Shown here: positions 1-6,200 of the stretch, one piece after another
Layout of the letters: every line of letters begins with the position of its first letter
Numbering within the stretch: position 1 is the stretch's first letter
Assembly (NCBI GenBank): GCA_030593665.1
Contig: JAUVGS010000098.1
Location: 1 to 7,385 of the forward strand
Source: Chitinivibrionales bacterium
GTDB taxonomy: Bacteria; Fibrobacterota; Chitinivibrionia; Chitinivibrionales; JANQEN01
Direction: 5' to 3'
DNA: 7,385 nucleotides
Notes under the pieces: generated by a model
What the model was told of the DNA's origin: nothing
Databases searched by the model: none
Seen by the model: the letters and a program-made list of their open reading frames with translations, nothing else
Position numbers and translations under genes: made by a program

Positions 1-912
1 TGACCCGGGAAGGAGCAGACAATCATACCTGTCAAGTGGCTTCGGCTGTGAAAGAAAGTGTACCTCTACCTGGGGTATTCGCTGCAAAACATGAAAATCC
101 GTCCAGTTGGAAATACTTGGCAATGCAATTACTGCAATTGAAATATTCTCAGGATCAGGTTTTCCCTTTGGATCAAGCAAATGCAAAAGCGGCATACTAT
201 CTTCTGCATCAAATAATATATCATTAAGGAATGGAATAATTCCCACCACCGGCAGACCGGTTTTCTGTTCAAGCAGCTTTTTCCCTGACTCGAAAAAAAC
301 AGCTTCACCATGGAACTTATTAATTATAACACCTTTAATGCATTTACGTTCCCTCTCCGGCAGAACGGCAAGTGTTCCAACGACCTTGGCAAACACTCCG
401 CCGGTATCAATATCAGTCACCAGGACAACAGGTGCTTCTGCCTGTAAAGCGGTACGGAAGTTAACAAAATCACGCGACATGAGGTTTAGCTCAGCACAAG
501 ACCCGGCACCTTCAATTATGACATACTCATATATATTCATCAATCGTTTCAGGCTCTGGAAAGCTTTCGCCGCACAATAGTCGGTTATCTCACCGGCATA
601 CTCTTCAGCGGACGCGTCTCTCCAGACAGTACCATGAACTATTATCTGTGAGCCATGCTTTGATGACGGTTTAAGCAGCACCGGATTCATATCAACATGC
701 GGTTCAATATACGAAGCCTGTGCCTGGACAACCTGTGCCCTCCCTATTTCCCCACCCTCTGGGGTAACCCATGAATTATTTGACATGTTCTGGGCTTTAA
801 ACGGCGCCACACACTTACCCCGATTAGCAAGCACTCTGCAGAATCCCGCAGTAACAATACTTTTTCCGACATTTGAGCCGGTTCCCAAAAATGCCAGGGT
901 TTTTGTTTTCAT
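1..912 (-). CDS. cobQ: Cobyric acid synthase (CobQ/CbiP), N-terminal part, cut by left edge
   Basis: Reading the minus strand from ATG at 912 gives 304 codons with no stop before the window edge. The family performs the ATP- and glutamine-dependent amidation of adenosylcobyrinic acid a,c-diamide at side chains b, d, e and g in the cytoplasm, during cobalamin synthesis. Visible hallmarks are the P-loop GTGSNVGKS (residues 10-18), APFKAQNMSNNS (36-47), GGEIGRAQVVQAQAS (53-67), DMNPVLLKPSS (74-84), EGAGS (134-138) and VTDIDTGGVFA (165-175). ISNWTDF (267-273) marks the start of the class I glutamine amidotransferase domain. The last visible residues, LLLPGS, lead into that domain. The nucleophilic Cys and catalytic His lie outside the window; the family is usually near 490-500 aa, so about 60% is present. 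There is only a weak purine tract (AGAGAG) upstream of the ATG. A terminator at 980-1018 isolates it from the carboxypeptidase gene upstream. No other cobalamin gene is visible here. The identification is firm. Confidence 0.96.
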   Translation of the reverse strand, partial: MKTKTLAFLGTGSNVGKSIVTAGFCRVLANRGKCVAPFKAQNMSNNSWVTPEGGEIGRAQVVQAQASYIEPHVDMNPVLLKPSSKHGSQIIVHGTVWRDASAEEYAGEITDYCAAKAFQSLKRLMNIYEYVIIEGAGSCAELNLMSRDFVNFRTALQAEAPVVLVTDIDTGGVFAKVVGTLAVLPERERKCIKGVIINKFHGEAVFFESGKKLLEQKTGLPVVGIIPFLNDILFDAEDSMPLLHLLDPKGKPDPENISIAVIALPSISNWTDFHVLQRIPQVEVHFLSQPKPLDRYDCLLLPGS

Positions 913-979
913 AACACTATTAAAAATACTCTCTGCTTTATTGTCCGGAAGTGAACATGTTTATTAAAGTGGGTAAAAA

Positions 980-1018
980 AAAACTGCTCCCGGGTAGTAT
1001 TTACTCGACAACAGTTTT
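980..1018 (-). terminator. Rho-independent terminator of the M14 carboxypeptidase gene
   Basis: On the minus strand AAAACTGTT (1018-1010) pairs with AGCAGTTTT (988-980). This gives a 9-bp stem with one G-T wobble and a 21-nt loop. The T-tract starts in the distal arm and runs to 975 (nine T in total). The structure begins 24 bp after the carboxypeptidase stop codon and lies about 68 bp before the cobQ start, so the two genes are probably separate transcription units. Confidence 0.7.
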
Positions 1019-1041
1019 AATGATTTTATATATCGGAGTAA

Positions 1042-2781
1042 TTACCGTGAGAGTATAAAATTCTTTGTGGCAGTTTTACCATTATTTTCCAGGCGCAGGA
1101 TATAGCAGCCATTTCCAGCCTGCCGGCCTGATGCATCCATTCCATCCCATATTATTGTATTGCTCCCAGCCGCCACTTGTTTTACCATTTTCCCGCCAAC
1201 ATCATAAATACCGCCATGTACATGCCCCTGCATGGAGTGCGAAATTATAAACCGGCCATGCTGCTGCCGGATCACCATTTTCGAAGCCGGTTTTTCCTGA
1301 TTGGATACAATACCGGTCGGATTAACCGGCCAGAGCTTAACATTGAGCACCGTAGCCTTGTCGTCAGTCACCTGGACATTCTTGAACGTTCTGGATACAT
1401 AGTCATCATGGGAAAAAGTAAGCGTATAGGTACCTCCCTTAATCGGACGGTAATAATCGCCATGGGTATTTTTTGTATACACTTCCGAACCGTCCCGATC
1501 ATGGTTTTCCACGAAAATTTTAACACCGCTTATCGGCTTATTGGTATTATTAATGGTTTGCGAATCAACAACAGTGCCATTTATTCCATACAGGCTCTGC
1601 TCAATATAATGAAGCCATGACTTATGCAGGTAGTTCCAGTAGGTCGGTAAAGATGAAGCGTCAACCATATAGGTATTAGCAAGCTCCACAGTAACCTCTC
1701 TGAAACTTTTATAATAACTCAGATAATCCATTCGTGAACCATATATGATATACCAGTTCCCACCATTGGTAACGCCGTTATCCATGTCATCCATATAGTT
1801 ACTTGGACTGACATCATGCACCTCATCAACGAATGCCCGGCATACATACTGCCACCAGTTATCATCAGCATGGGATTTCTCATTAAGCGTCCATGTGTCA
1901 AAGGGGTAGTTAAGCAATTCAGCGCCACTATGATGATTGGCAGATATGACAAAGGAAAGAGAATCGGAGAGTTCCATGAATGAAACAGCCTCAGGCTGCC
2001 ACTGGTTGCCATCAGGATGTTGCCCCTCTTTAGGATTTGGATAATTTCTATTCAGGTCAACACCATTTGCGTTGGCTCTCACCGCCCCACCAACAGTATG
2101 ATCACCCGATCTATAGGTACCATCGGGATTTTCATCCGGCATAATCCAGATCTCAATATTATCAACCAGGTTTTTCACCTCTGCATCTGAGGAATAATTT
2201 GAAAGCAGGTAGTCGATAAGCCGGAGGAAATTAACATACGCGACTGTTTCATTCCCATGCATCGTTGAAGTATACATGAAACGCGGTTCAGGTTCATCAG
2301 TATTGACATTATCCGAGATTATTGCAAAAAGCTGTTTTCGATTTTTTACTGTAGTTCCGATTGTTTCAATCCTGCAAAGATCAGGATACTTCTTTTCAAA
2401 ATCATACATCATTTCTTCATAGGCGCCATACGTAGGATATGAGTCCCAACTCTGCCGGATTTCTTCCGGATTATCAGACATACGCAGACCTGTTGCCAGT
2501 TCATTGGGATGTGGCTGCACTTCGTAATAAAGTCTCTGATCAAGAAACCGTTCGAATTCCTTTTCGTTCGCATACGCATAAACAGTCAAGTTATCAACTT
2601 TACAAATTGATATTTCTGTGGTAAGTTGTTCTATCTGATCGGCATTATCAACAAAACACTTGAAACAAACCTCCCCGTTTTTATTCAGGTATTCCAATAC
2701 CTTCGTATCCTTAATAGCGGAAGAAAACACTACACTTAACATACAAATTACCAATAATAAAACCTTTAAACAACACTTCAT
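1042..2781 (-). CDS. Secreted M14-family zinc carboxypeptidase with TTR-like domain and T9SS-type sorting tail
   Basis: This 579-aa protein is a predicted exported metallocarboxypeptidase that removes C-terminal residues from peptides. Residues 1-22 form a signal peptide (hydrophobic core LLLVICMLSVVF, likely cleavage after SSA). The M14 catalytic domain spans roughly 115-395. HGNE supplies zinc ligands H175 and E178, and NHHS supplies the third ligand, H284. The substrate-binding NRN motif (N244, R245) lies in GVDLNRNYP, Y347 sits at the position of carboxypeptidase A Tyr248, and the catalytic Glu is E366 in TVEL. All key residues are present, so it should be active. Residues 398-485 form a transthyretin-like/carboxypeptidase regulatory domain (GINGTVVD, GDYYRPIKGGTYTLTF), as in the N/E subfamily. 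The C-terminal ~75 residues form a FlgD-like Ig fold (IIWDGMDASGR, GNGCYILRLENN, terminal KNFILSR) typical of T9SS cargo. A GAGAGGGTG ribosome site precedes the ATG. Substrate specificity cannot be read from the sequence. Confidence 0.93.
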   Translation of the reverse strand: MKCCLKVLLLVICMLSVVFSSAIKDTKVLEYLNKNGEVCFKCFVDNADQIEQLTTEISICKVDNLTVYAYANEKEFERFLDQRLYYEVQPHPNELATGLRMSDNPEEIRQSWDSYPTYGAYEEMMYDFEKKYPDLCRIETIGTTVKNRKQLFAIISDNVNTDEPEPRFMYTSTMHGNETVAYVNFLRLIDYLLSNYSSDAEVKNLVDNIEIWIMPDENPDGTYRSGDHTVGGAVRANANGVDLNRNYPNPKEGQHPDGNQWQPEAVSFMELSDSLSFVISANHHSGAELLNYPFDTWTLNEKSHADDNWWQYVCRAFVDEVHDVSPSNYMDDMDNGVTNGGNWYIIYGSRMDYLSYYKSFREVTVELANTYMVDASSLPTYWNYLHKSWLHYIEQSLYGINGTVVDSQTINNTNKPISGVKIFVENHDRDGSEVYTKNTHGDYYRPIKGGTYTLTFSHDDYVSRTFKNVQVTDDKATVLNVKLWPVNPTGIVSNQEKPASKMVIRQQHGRFIISHSMQGHVHGGIYDVGGKMVKQVAAGSNTIIWDGMDASGRQAGNGCYILRLENNGKTATKNFILSR

Positions 2782-2841
2782 AACACCCTCTCTTTAAGAA
2801 AAGTCATTATCGGAAAAAATAAAAATGCTTACTATAGAAAT

Positions 2842-2894
2842 GGGAGGCCACACTTCCTCCCCAATGAATTTCATACCCTTTAACAATATAAGGG
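2842..2894 (-). promoter_or_regulatory. Two-hairpin 5' leader of the carboxypeptidase mRNA
   Basis: Downstream of the predicted promoter, the minus-strand transcript would start with a CCCTT/AAGGG hairpin (2890-2894 with 2876-2880, 9-nt loop). A GC-only GGGAGG/CCTCCC stem follows (2861-2856 with 2847-2842, 8-nt loop). The second stem is about 60 nt upstream of the start codon and is followed by a T-rich but interrupted stretch. The leader is about 115 nt in total. Roles as an mRNA-stabilising 5' structure, an attenuator or a protein-binding site are possible. No known riboswitch class was recognised. Confidence 0.4.
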
Positions 2895-2898
2895 CATG

Positions 2899-2922
2899 TT
2901 GCATTTTATCTAAAATATGCAA
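2899..2922. promoter_or_regulatory. Dyad overlapping the carboxypeptidase promoter, possible operator
   Basis: TTGCAT (2899-2904) and ATGCAA (2917-2922) are perfect inverted repeats, with a further inner TTTTA/TAAAA pairing (2904-2908 and 2911-2915). The dyad covers the predicted -10 hexamer and part of the spacer, where a repressor would block polymerase. No cognate regulator can be named. Confidence 0.35.
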
Positions 2923-2931
2923 TGTTACCAA
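2903..2931 (-). promoter_or_regulatory. Predicted sigma70-type promoter of the carboxypeptidase gene
   Basis: On the minus strand, -35 TTGGTA (2931-2926) is followed after exactly 17 nt by -10 TAAAAT (2908-2903), matching consensus at 4/6 and 5/6 positions. The expected transcription start is near 2896, about 115 nt upstream of the ATG. The AT-rich setting makes chance matches fairly likely. Confidence 0.45.
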
Positions 2932-3120
2932 TTAATATACGAAAAATAACACAAAAAATCTTTGAATATTTTAAAATATTAGGAGTACATCAAATATTAT
3001 TCTCATTTCCACGATTATATGTAGGATTTAAGTAACAGTATGTTAAGCAGACGGGCATGGGAATGACCATTCTGCTTCTACATAATGTTATCCAGGGGCT
3101 ATCGTACTTGCCCACAGGGA

Positions 3121-3217
3121 TAACTTCTCAATAAGTTGAGATAAAAAAGTCTGAAACGTTCTCAAATCGCTAATAGAGGCAATTTATGAAAATAGGCCTC
3201 AAGTTATTGAGAAGTTA
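3121..3217. repeat. 97-bp inverted-repeat element with TA ends, candidate MITE
   Basis: The left arm 3121-3140 (TAACTTCTCAATAAGTTGAG) and the reverse complement of the right arm 3198-3217 match at 19 of 20 positions, differing only at arm position 15. Pairing stops sharply on both sides. The outermost bases are TA at each end, as left by the TA target duplication of IS630/Tc1-mariner-type transposition. Each arm also contains its own CTCAA-N4-TTGAG palindrome. The 57-bp interior has no usable ORF. It could be a short non-autonomous element, a deleted insertion sequence, or a long-range hairpin or operator pair. Copy number in the genome is not visible. Confidence 0.5.
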
Positions 3218-3246
3218 CGAATTTAACATAAAAATGATACTAACTC

Positions 3247-3278
3247 TTTCAATTCAGCCGAATAACCATAGATTGAAA
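3247..3278 (-). terminator. Weak hairpin after the beta-helix gene, possible terminator
   Basis: TTTCAAT (3278-3272, minus strand) pairs with ATTGAAA (3253-3247), a 7-bp AT-rich stem with an 18-nt loop, starting 7 bp after the stop codon of the beta-helix gene. No T-tract follows directly, although TTTTT occurs about 15 bp further on. It is a 3'-end structure at best and a weak terminator candidate. Confidence 0.25.
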
Positions 3279-3285
3279 AGTATTA

Positions 3286-4983
3286 TCAGCGGATCAGAAT
3301 AATCCTTCCACCGGCAACAGTAGTAATACCATACGTGTAATAGTAATAAAGCCCGCCGGGAAGGAATCCTCCTGCATTATCTCTGCCGTCCCACGTTAGA
3401 TAATTTAACAAATAAGAATTCGCCCTGATAGTCCTGACAACCTGCCCTGCATTGTTATAAATAACCACTTCACTATTTCTCATATCTGGCATAGTTATAT
3501 GAAGTACAGTAGAGTGAGTAAATGGGTTCGGAGAACACCAGGTTGCAGGTGCTTTTAATGTATTCTTAACAGGATGAAACTTACTATCCATATTAGGATC
3601 ACACTCAAAGGCCCCGATGTCAGGTACTGCATCGGCATATCTATCCTTATAACTCTGATGTTTAACATATTCGAGCTTTGGTGAATGTTCAGCGATACAC
3701 TCCTGTGCCGGCATTGTGGCGCCACTTTTACAGGGTGATGTTACCAATAAACGAAAATCCTGTTTTGCAAAGTTCAGAAATCCCGGCTCAGCGCCGGTGA
3801 TATTTGACCCGCTGTCATTCACATTTGCATTTTGGTCAGTATGACTTTTCACCCATCCGGTATTCAGCCAATTATTCCTTAAATCAATGGCCTTTCCTGC
3901 AGAATCGACTATAGCCAGATGTGAGCCTGATGCGGTCACATATATGGAATTATTTCTTACATCAGCGGATTCGTCATCTGAAGAGAGCCGAAGAAGGGTG
4001 GTATTGTTTGACCGGGTGGAAACAATCGTATTATGATAGAAATAGAGCATGCCTTTACGGAAATTCTGCAAGGAATCATAATCATCCCCGCCATAATGGC
4101 ATATCTGGCTGTTTCCCGCTTTATCAGGCTCAATAAGAGTATTTCCATACACAAATGTCTTTGCATAGGCAGGATCGAATACAATATGCTGATGATCGCT
4201 CTGTACCAGATCAAGTTGCCGGTTACCTCCCTCAATCCAGTTATACCGTATTACACAGCCGGATGACCGATCCTTGAGATTGTTCCCCAGGCAACCATCA
4301 CGCAGTGGACCGAATCTGTTATACTGAAAAGTTATTCCCTGTGATTCAGTATAATTGTTATGTTCATAGATGCTGTCCTCATGGCCGTTATCATAGATAT
4401 AACAGGCTTCAACCAGTACATCTTTTGATTGAGAAGCTGAGAACAACCCGTTTCCACAGTCACGCAGCACGCAATTCCTGATGGTAATATGCTCGCCCTT
4501 TTCAATATACACGGCTGCTGCGTTTTTGAAATAATTGGTAATGCCATACCGCCCGGTAAAAGTATATCCTTCACGCGCGCTTTGTATATCAAGATTTTGC
4601 AGCACGATATATTCCGGCATGATATCTGCCGGATTATTTGCGCCACCGATCTTTATCAATCCCCGCTCCTCATTCCAGAAATTGAACTGTGTATCGGTAA
4701 CAGCCTCATTGCCGTCTATTACCGGTAGTTGCCCCTGATTATCAGCCACACCACTGATCACTATCGGATCATTCGCAGTACCTTTCAGACATATAACCCA
4801 TTTCTCTTTGTATGGCTCACTACGGTAGTGAATCAGGACAGAATCTCCCGGTAGTAAAGCACCCCAGGGGACGTTGCCGATCTTTTCATACGGCTTCTGC
4901 GGGCCGATTTCATAAACCGCGGCGCAAAGGCTGAGAGCTGCCACAAATACAACAGAAACGATAGAGGTATATACTTTTCTCAT
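3286..4983 (-). CDS. Secreted right-handed beta-helix protein (polysaccharide-lyase-like) with T9SS-type sorting tail
   Basis: This 565-aa protein has a signal peptide at residues 1-22 (SIVSVVFVAALSLCAA). Residues ~30-90 resemble the entry segment of pectate-lyase-like proteins (LLPGDSVLIHYRSEPYKEKW, PVIDGNEAV). From ~110 to ~400 there are short beta-helix coils with stacked asparagines and hydrophobics: HITIRNCVLRDCGNGLF, VLVEACYIYDNG, ITFQYNRFG, CVIRYNWIEGGNRQLDLV, MLYFYHNTIV, IDLRNNWLN. The block NNLKDRSSGCVIRYNWIEGG (234-253) is typical of a family often labelled polysaccharide-degrading enzyme, whose chemistry is not settled. DIGAFE (455-460) is a common end-of-helix motif. Residues ~478-565 form a FlgD-like/T9SS tail (SPNPF, VVIYNNAGQVVRTI, LTWDGRDNAGGFLPGGLYYY, terminal IILIR). 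The ATG lacks a Shine-Dalgarno sequence and may be nearly leaderless. Catalytic residues and substrate cannot be assigned. Both orientation and secretion type match the carboxypeptidase gene downstream. Confidence 0.9.
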   Translation of the reverse strand: MRKVYTSIVSVVFVAALSLCAAVYEIGPQKPYEKIGNVPWGALLPGDSVLIHYRSEPYKEKWVICLKGTANDPIVISGVADNQGQLPVIDGNEAVTDTQFNFWNEERGLIKIGGANNPADIMPEYIVLQNLDIQSAREGYTFTGRYGITNYFKNAAAVYIEKGEHITIRNCVLRDCGNGLFSASQSKDVLVEACYIYDNGHEDSIYEHNNYTESQGITFQYNRFGPLRDGCLGNNLKDRSSGCVIRYNWIEGGNRQLDLVQSDHQHIVFDPAYAKTFVYGNTLIEPDKAGNSQICHYGGDDYDSLQNFRKGMLYFYHNTIVSTRSNNTTLLRLSSDDESADVRNNSIYVTASGSHLAIVDSAGKAIDLRNNWLNTGWVKSHTDQNANVNDSGSNITGAEPGFLNFAKQDFRLLVTSPCKSGATMPAQECIAEHSPKLEYVKHQSYKDRYADAVPDIGAFECDPNMDSKFHPVKNTLKAPATWCSPNPFTHSTVLHITMPDMRNSEVVIYNNAGQVVRTIRANSYLLNYLTWDGRDNAGGFLPGGLYYYYTYGITTVAGGRIILIR

Positions 4984-4992
4984 ACAATAAAT

Positions 4993-5021
4993 ATACTACA
5001 TTTCTGATTAATTACATTCAA
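4993..5021 (-). promoter_or_regulatory. Candidate promoter giving a near-leaderless beta-helix mRNA
   Basis: Minus-strand TTGAAT (5021-5016) and TAGTAT (4998-4993) are separated by 17 nt; each matches consensus at 4/6. Transcription would start around 4986, only about three nucleotides before the ATG at 4983, which agrees with the absence of a ribosome site. An alternative -10, TATATT, lies upstream near 5076-5081 but has a poor -35. Confidence 0.25.
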
Positions 5022-5159
5022 CTACGATAGAAACTGCTCTCGGTAAGGTGAGAAACTTGTTTAATATACCATAATTTTACTAAGGAAAAACTACATGAAG
5101 CATCTATAGGAAATGAGAATTGCTTAATGGAGAAAACGAAGAAGTTGAAGAATGTACTA

Positions 5160-5534
5160 TTATTCGTTCTGTAATACCTCTTTTATTGCCCGTAAAAATT
5201 CCTTACTGTTAAATGGTTTCTGAAATGTTCGTTCCACCCCGATATTTTTGGCAATCTGCAGGTATGAAGAACCCGTAAAAGAACGATCTCCACCTGAGAT
5301 AGCGATTATTTTTATATTTTCATTGTCTCTTTTTGTTTGAAGGATGGTTGACAGCCCATCTTTTTCGGGCATCACAATATCAGTTACAATAAGATCAAAG
5401 GTTTCCTCTTCAATAGCCTTTATTGCCTCAACACCGTTCACCGCAACAGAGACATCATACCCTTCCTTTTCAAGTGTATCAACAAGCATCTCGCGCATGT
5501 ACTCTTCATCTTCAACAATGAGGATCCGAGACAT
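5160..5534 (-). CDS. Stand-alone CheY-like response regulator receiver
   Basis: This 124-aa protein is a single REC domain with no output domain. The acidic pocket is E8-D9-E10 (VEDEE), the phospho-acceptor Asp is D52 in DLIVTDIVMPEKDG, the conserved Thr/Ser is S80 (IIAISGG), and the conserved Lys is K106 in FQKPF. All switch residues are present, so it should accept phosphate from a histidine kinase. It would then act through protein-protein contacts, as in CheY- or Spo0F-type phosphorelays or in control of an enzyme. The start is supported by AGGAG placed 8 nt before the ATG. A strong promoter at 5580-5608 suggests independent transcription. No kinase, chemotaxis or motility gene is in view, so its partner is unknown. 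The next gene upstream on this strand is the 151-aa unknown, 210 bp away. Confidence 0.95.
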   Translation of the reverse strand: MSRILIVEDEEYMREMLVDTLEKEGYDVSVAVNGVEAIKAIEEETFDLIVTDIVMPEKDGLSTILQTKRDNENIKIIAISGGDRSFTGSSYLQIAKNIGVERTFQKPFNSKEFLRAIKEVLQNE

Positions 5535-5579
5535 GAGTAACTCTCCTGTGTCAGGTTTTTAACATCTCTCTAATAATCA

Positions 5580-5608
5580 ATTATATGTTCTTGTGGGTAT
5601 AATTACAA
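5580..5608 (-). promoter_or_regulatory. Predicted sigma70-type promoter of the receiver gene
   Basis: Minus-strand -10 TATAAT (5585-5580) is a perfect consensus, 17 nt downstream of -35 TTGTAA (5608-5603; 4/6). The start point would be near 5573, leaving a leader of about 38 nt containing the AGGAG ribosome site. An inverted pair CTTGT/ACAAG (5590-5594 and 5605-5609) flanks the spacer and the -35 and could be an operator half-site pair. Confidence 0.6.
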
Positions 5609-5684
5609 GTGAGAATTATTATTATTTATCAGTCATTTGAAAAGTGGAGGATAGTGACTTTTTTCCATTACAGAGTGCACATTT

Positions 5685-5710
5685 ATTGTTTCGTTGAATA
5701 ATGAAACAAT
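5685..5710. repeat. Perfect 8-bp inverted repeat between the 151-aa gene and the receiver gene
   Basis: ATTGTTTC (5685-5692) and GAAACAAT (5703-5710) pair perfectly around a 10-nt loop. The repeat is flanked by two direct copies of TGCACAT (5676-5682 and 5710-5716). It lies 35 bp downstream of the 151-aa gene and about 150 bp upstream of the receiver start. It could be a weak 3' hairpin of the former or a regulator-binding site. A TTTTTT run at 5659-5664 is in the wrong sense for a minus-strand terminator. Confidence 0.35.
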
Positions 5711-5744
5711 GCACATCGGAACAATAACCAGATCAAATAAATTC

Positions 5745-6200
5745 CTACGCTGACCCGGCAAAGAGCACTTTGTAGATTTTCAGCCTATTGTTCTCTAATC
5801 TGCAGAAATAGGAATAGCCATGCCCGGTTTCATATTCAGTTTCGGGAGGCATAGGAGTATGATAGATACCCTCGTTTCTCGTATCCTGAATAAAGCTTAT
5901 GGTTTGTAAAGAAAACGTCTCTCTATGCGGATAGAAGGAAAGCCGAATCGTACCTTCACTATCAATGGTAAATTTGGCGAAACGATTTTCCATCAGGGGG
6001 TTAATTACTTTATCATAAAAATTATCTTTTTGAGTTTTTCGAATAGTAACGGATTTAAACCGGTCAGGAACCGCAATGCGGACATAATCTATTGTGTCAG
6101 TAAAATAATTTTCTATTAAAGAATCGATTTGTTCATTTATAACCAATCGCTGCATATCAGTAATTGATTTCATTATCTGCTTCATAAGAATATTCCACAT
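5745..6200 (-). CDS. Hypothetical protein, 151 aa, cytosolic, no recognised family
   Basis: I do not recognise this protein. It has no signal peptide and no membrane segment. The N-terminal third (roughly 1-40) looks helical and charged (MKSITDMQRLVINEQIDSLIENYF). The rest alternates hydrophobic and polar residues as in a beta-rich fold (TIRLSFYPHRETFSL, HGYSYFCRLENNRLKIYKVLF). There is one Cys (C133) and no metal-binding or nucleotide-binding motif. The ORF is open over its whole length in a non-coding-like AT-rich neighbourhood and has no better competitor, so it is probably real. The start is uncertain: the first ATG (6200) has no ribosome site, while ATG at 6185 (residue 6) has GTGGA about 8 nt upstream, and 6173 is also possible. 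It is transcribed toward the receiver gene and diverges from the sigma factor gene, but nothing links it firmly to either. Confidence 0.65.
   Translation of the reverse strand: MWNILMKQIMKSITDMQRLVINEQIDSLIENYFTDTIDYVRIAVPDRFKSVTIRKTQKDNFYDKVINPLMENRFAKFTIDSEGTIRLSFYPHRETFSLQTISFIQDTRNEGIYHTPMPPETEYETGHGYSYFCRLENNRLKIYKVLFAGSA

Larger units (their letters stand above)
2782..3285. other. 504-bp intergenic region without a gene
   Basis: No credible coding sequence is seen on either strand. The half near 2781 holds the promoter and leader of the carboxypeptidase gene, listed separately. The middle has a hairpin (AAGCAGA at 3045-3051 with TCTGCTT at 3071-3077, plus an inner ATGG/CCAT stem at 3057-3060 and 3067-3070) that is not followed by a T-tract. 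The remainder contains the 97-bp inverted-repeat element at 3121-3217 and a short 3' hairpin after the beta-helix gene. It is markedly AT-rich around 2930-3000. Confidence 0.7.

Noticed and set aside
107..580. Plus-strand open frame of 157 codons
   Set aside because: It lies antisense to the unmistakable cobQ coding sequence. Its translation is low-complexity in character and it has no ribosome site.
1..912. P-loop protein considered as dethiobiotin synthetase or a ParA/MinD-type ATPase
   Set aside because: The APFKAQNM, EIGRAQVVQAQA, MNPVLLKP and ISNWTDF motifs are specific to cobyric acid synthase.
1177..1620. Plus-strand open frame of 147 codons
   Set aside because: It is a shadow of the carboxypeptidase gene on the opposite strand. 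The minus-strand frame has full catalytic motifs.
3045..3077. Hairpin AAGCAGA/TCTGCTT as a terminator or small RNA gene
   Set aside because: The stem is interrupted by a 5-nt bulge, no T-tract follows on either strand, and no promoter for an RNA gene was found.
3121..3217. Paired repeats considered as a CRISPR fragment
   Set aside because: There are only two arms in inverted, not direct, orientation. The spacing and palindromic content do not fit a repeat-spacer array.
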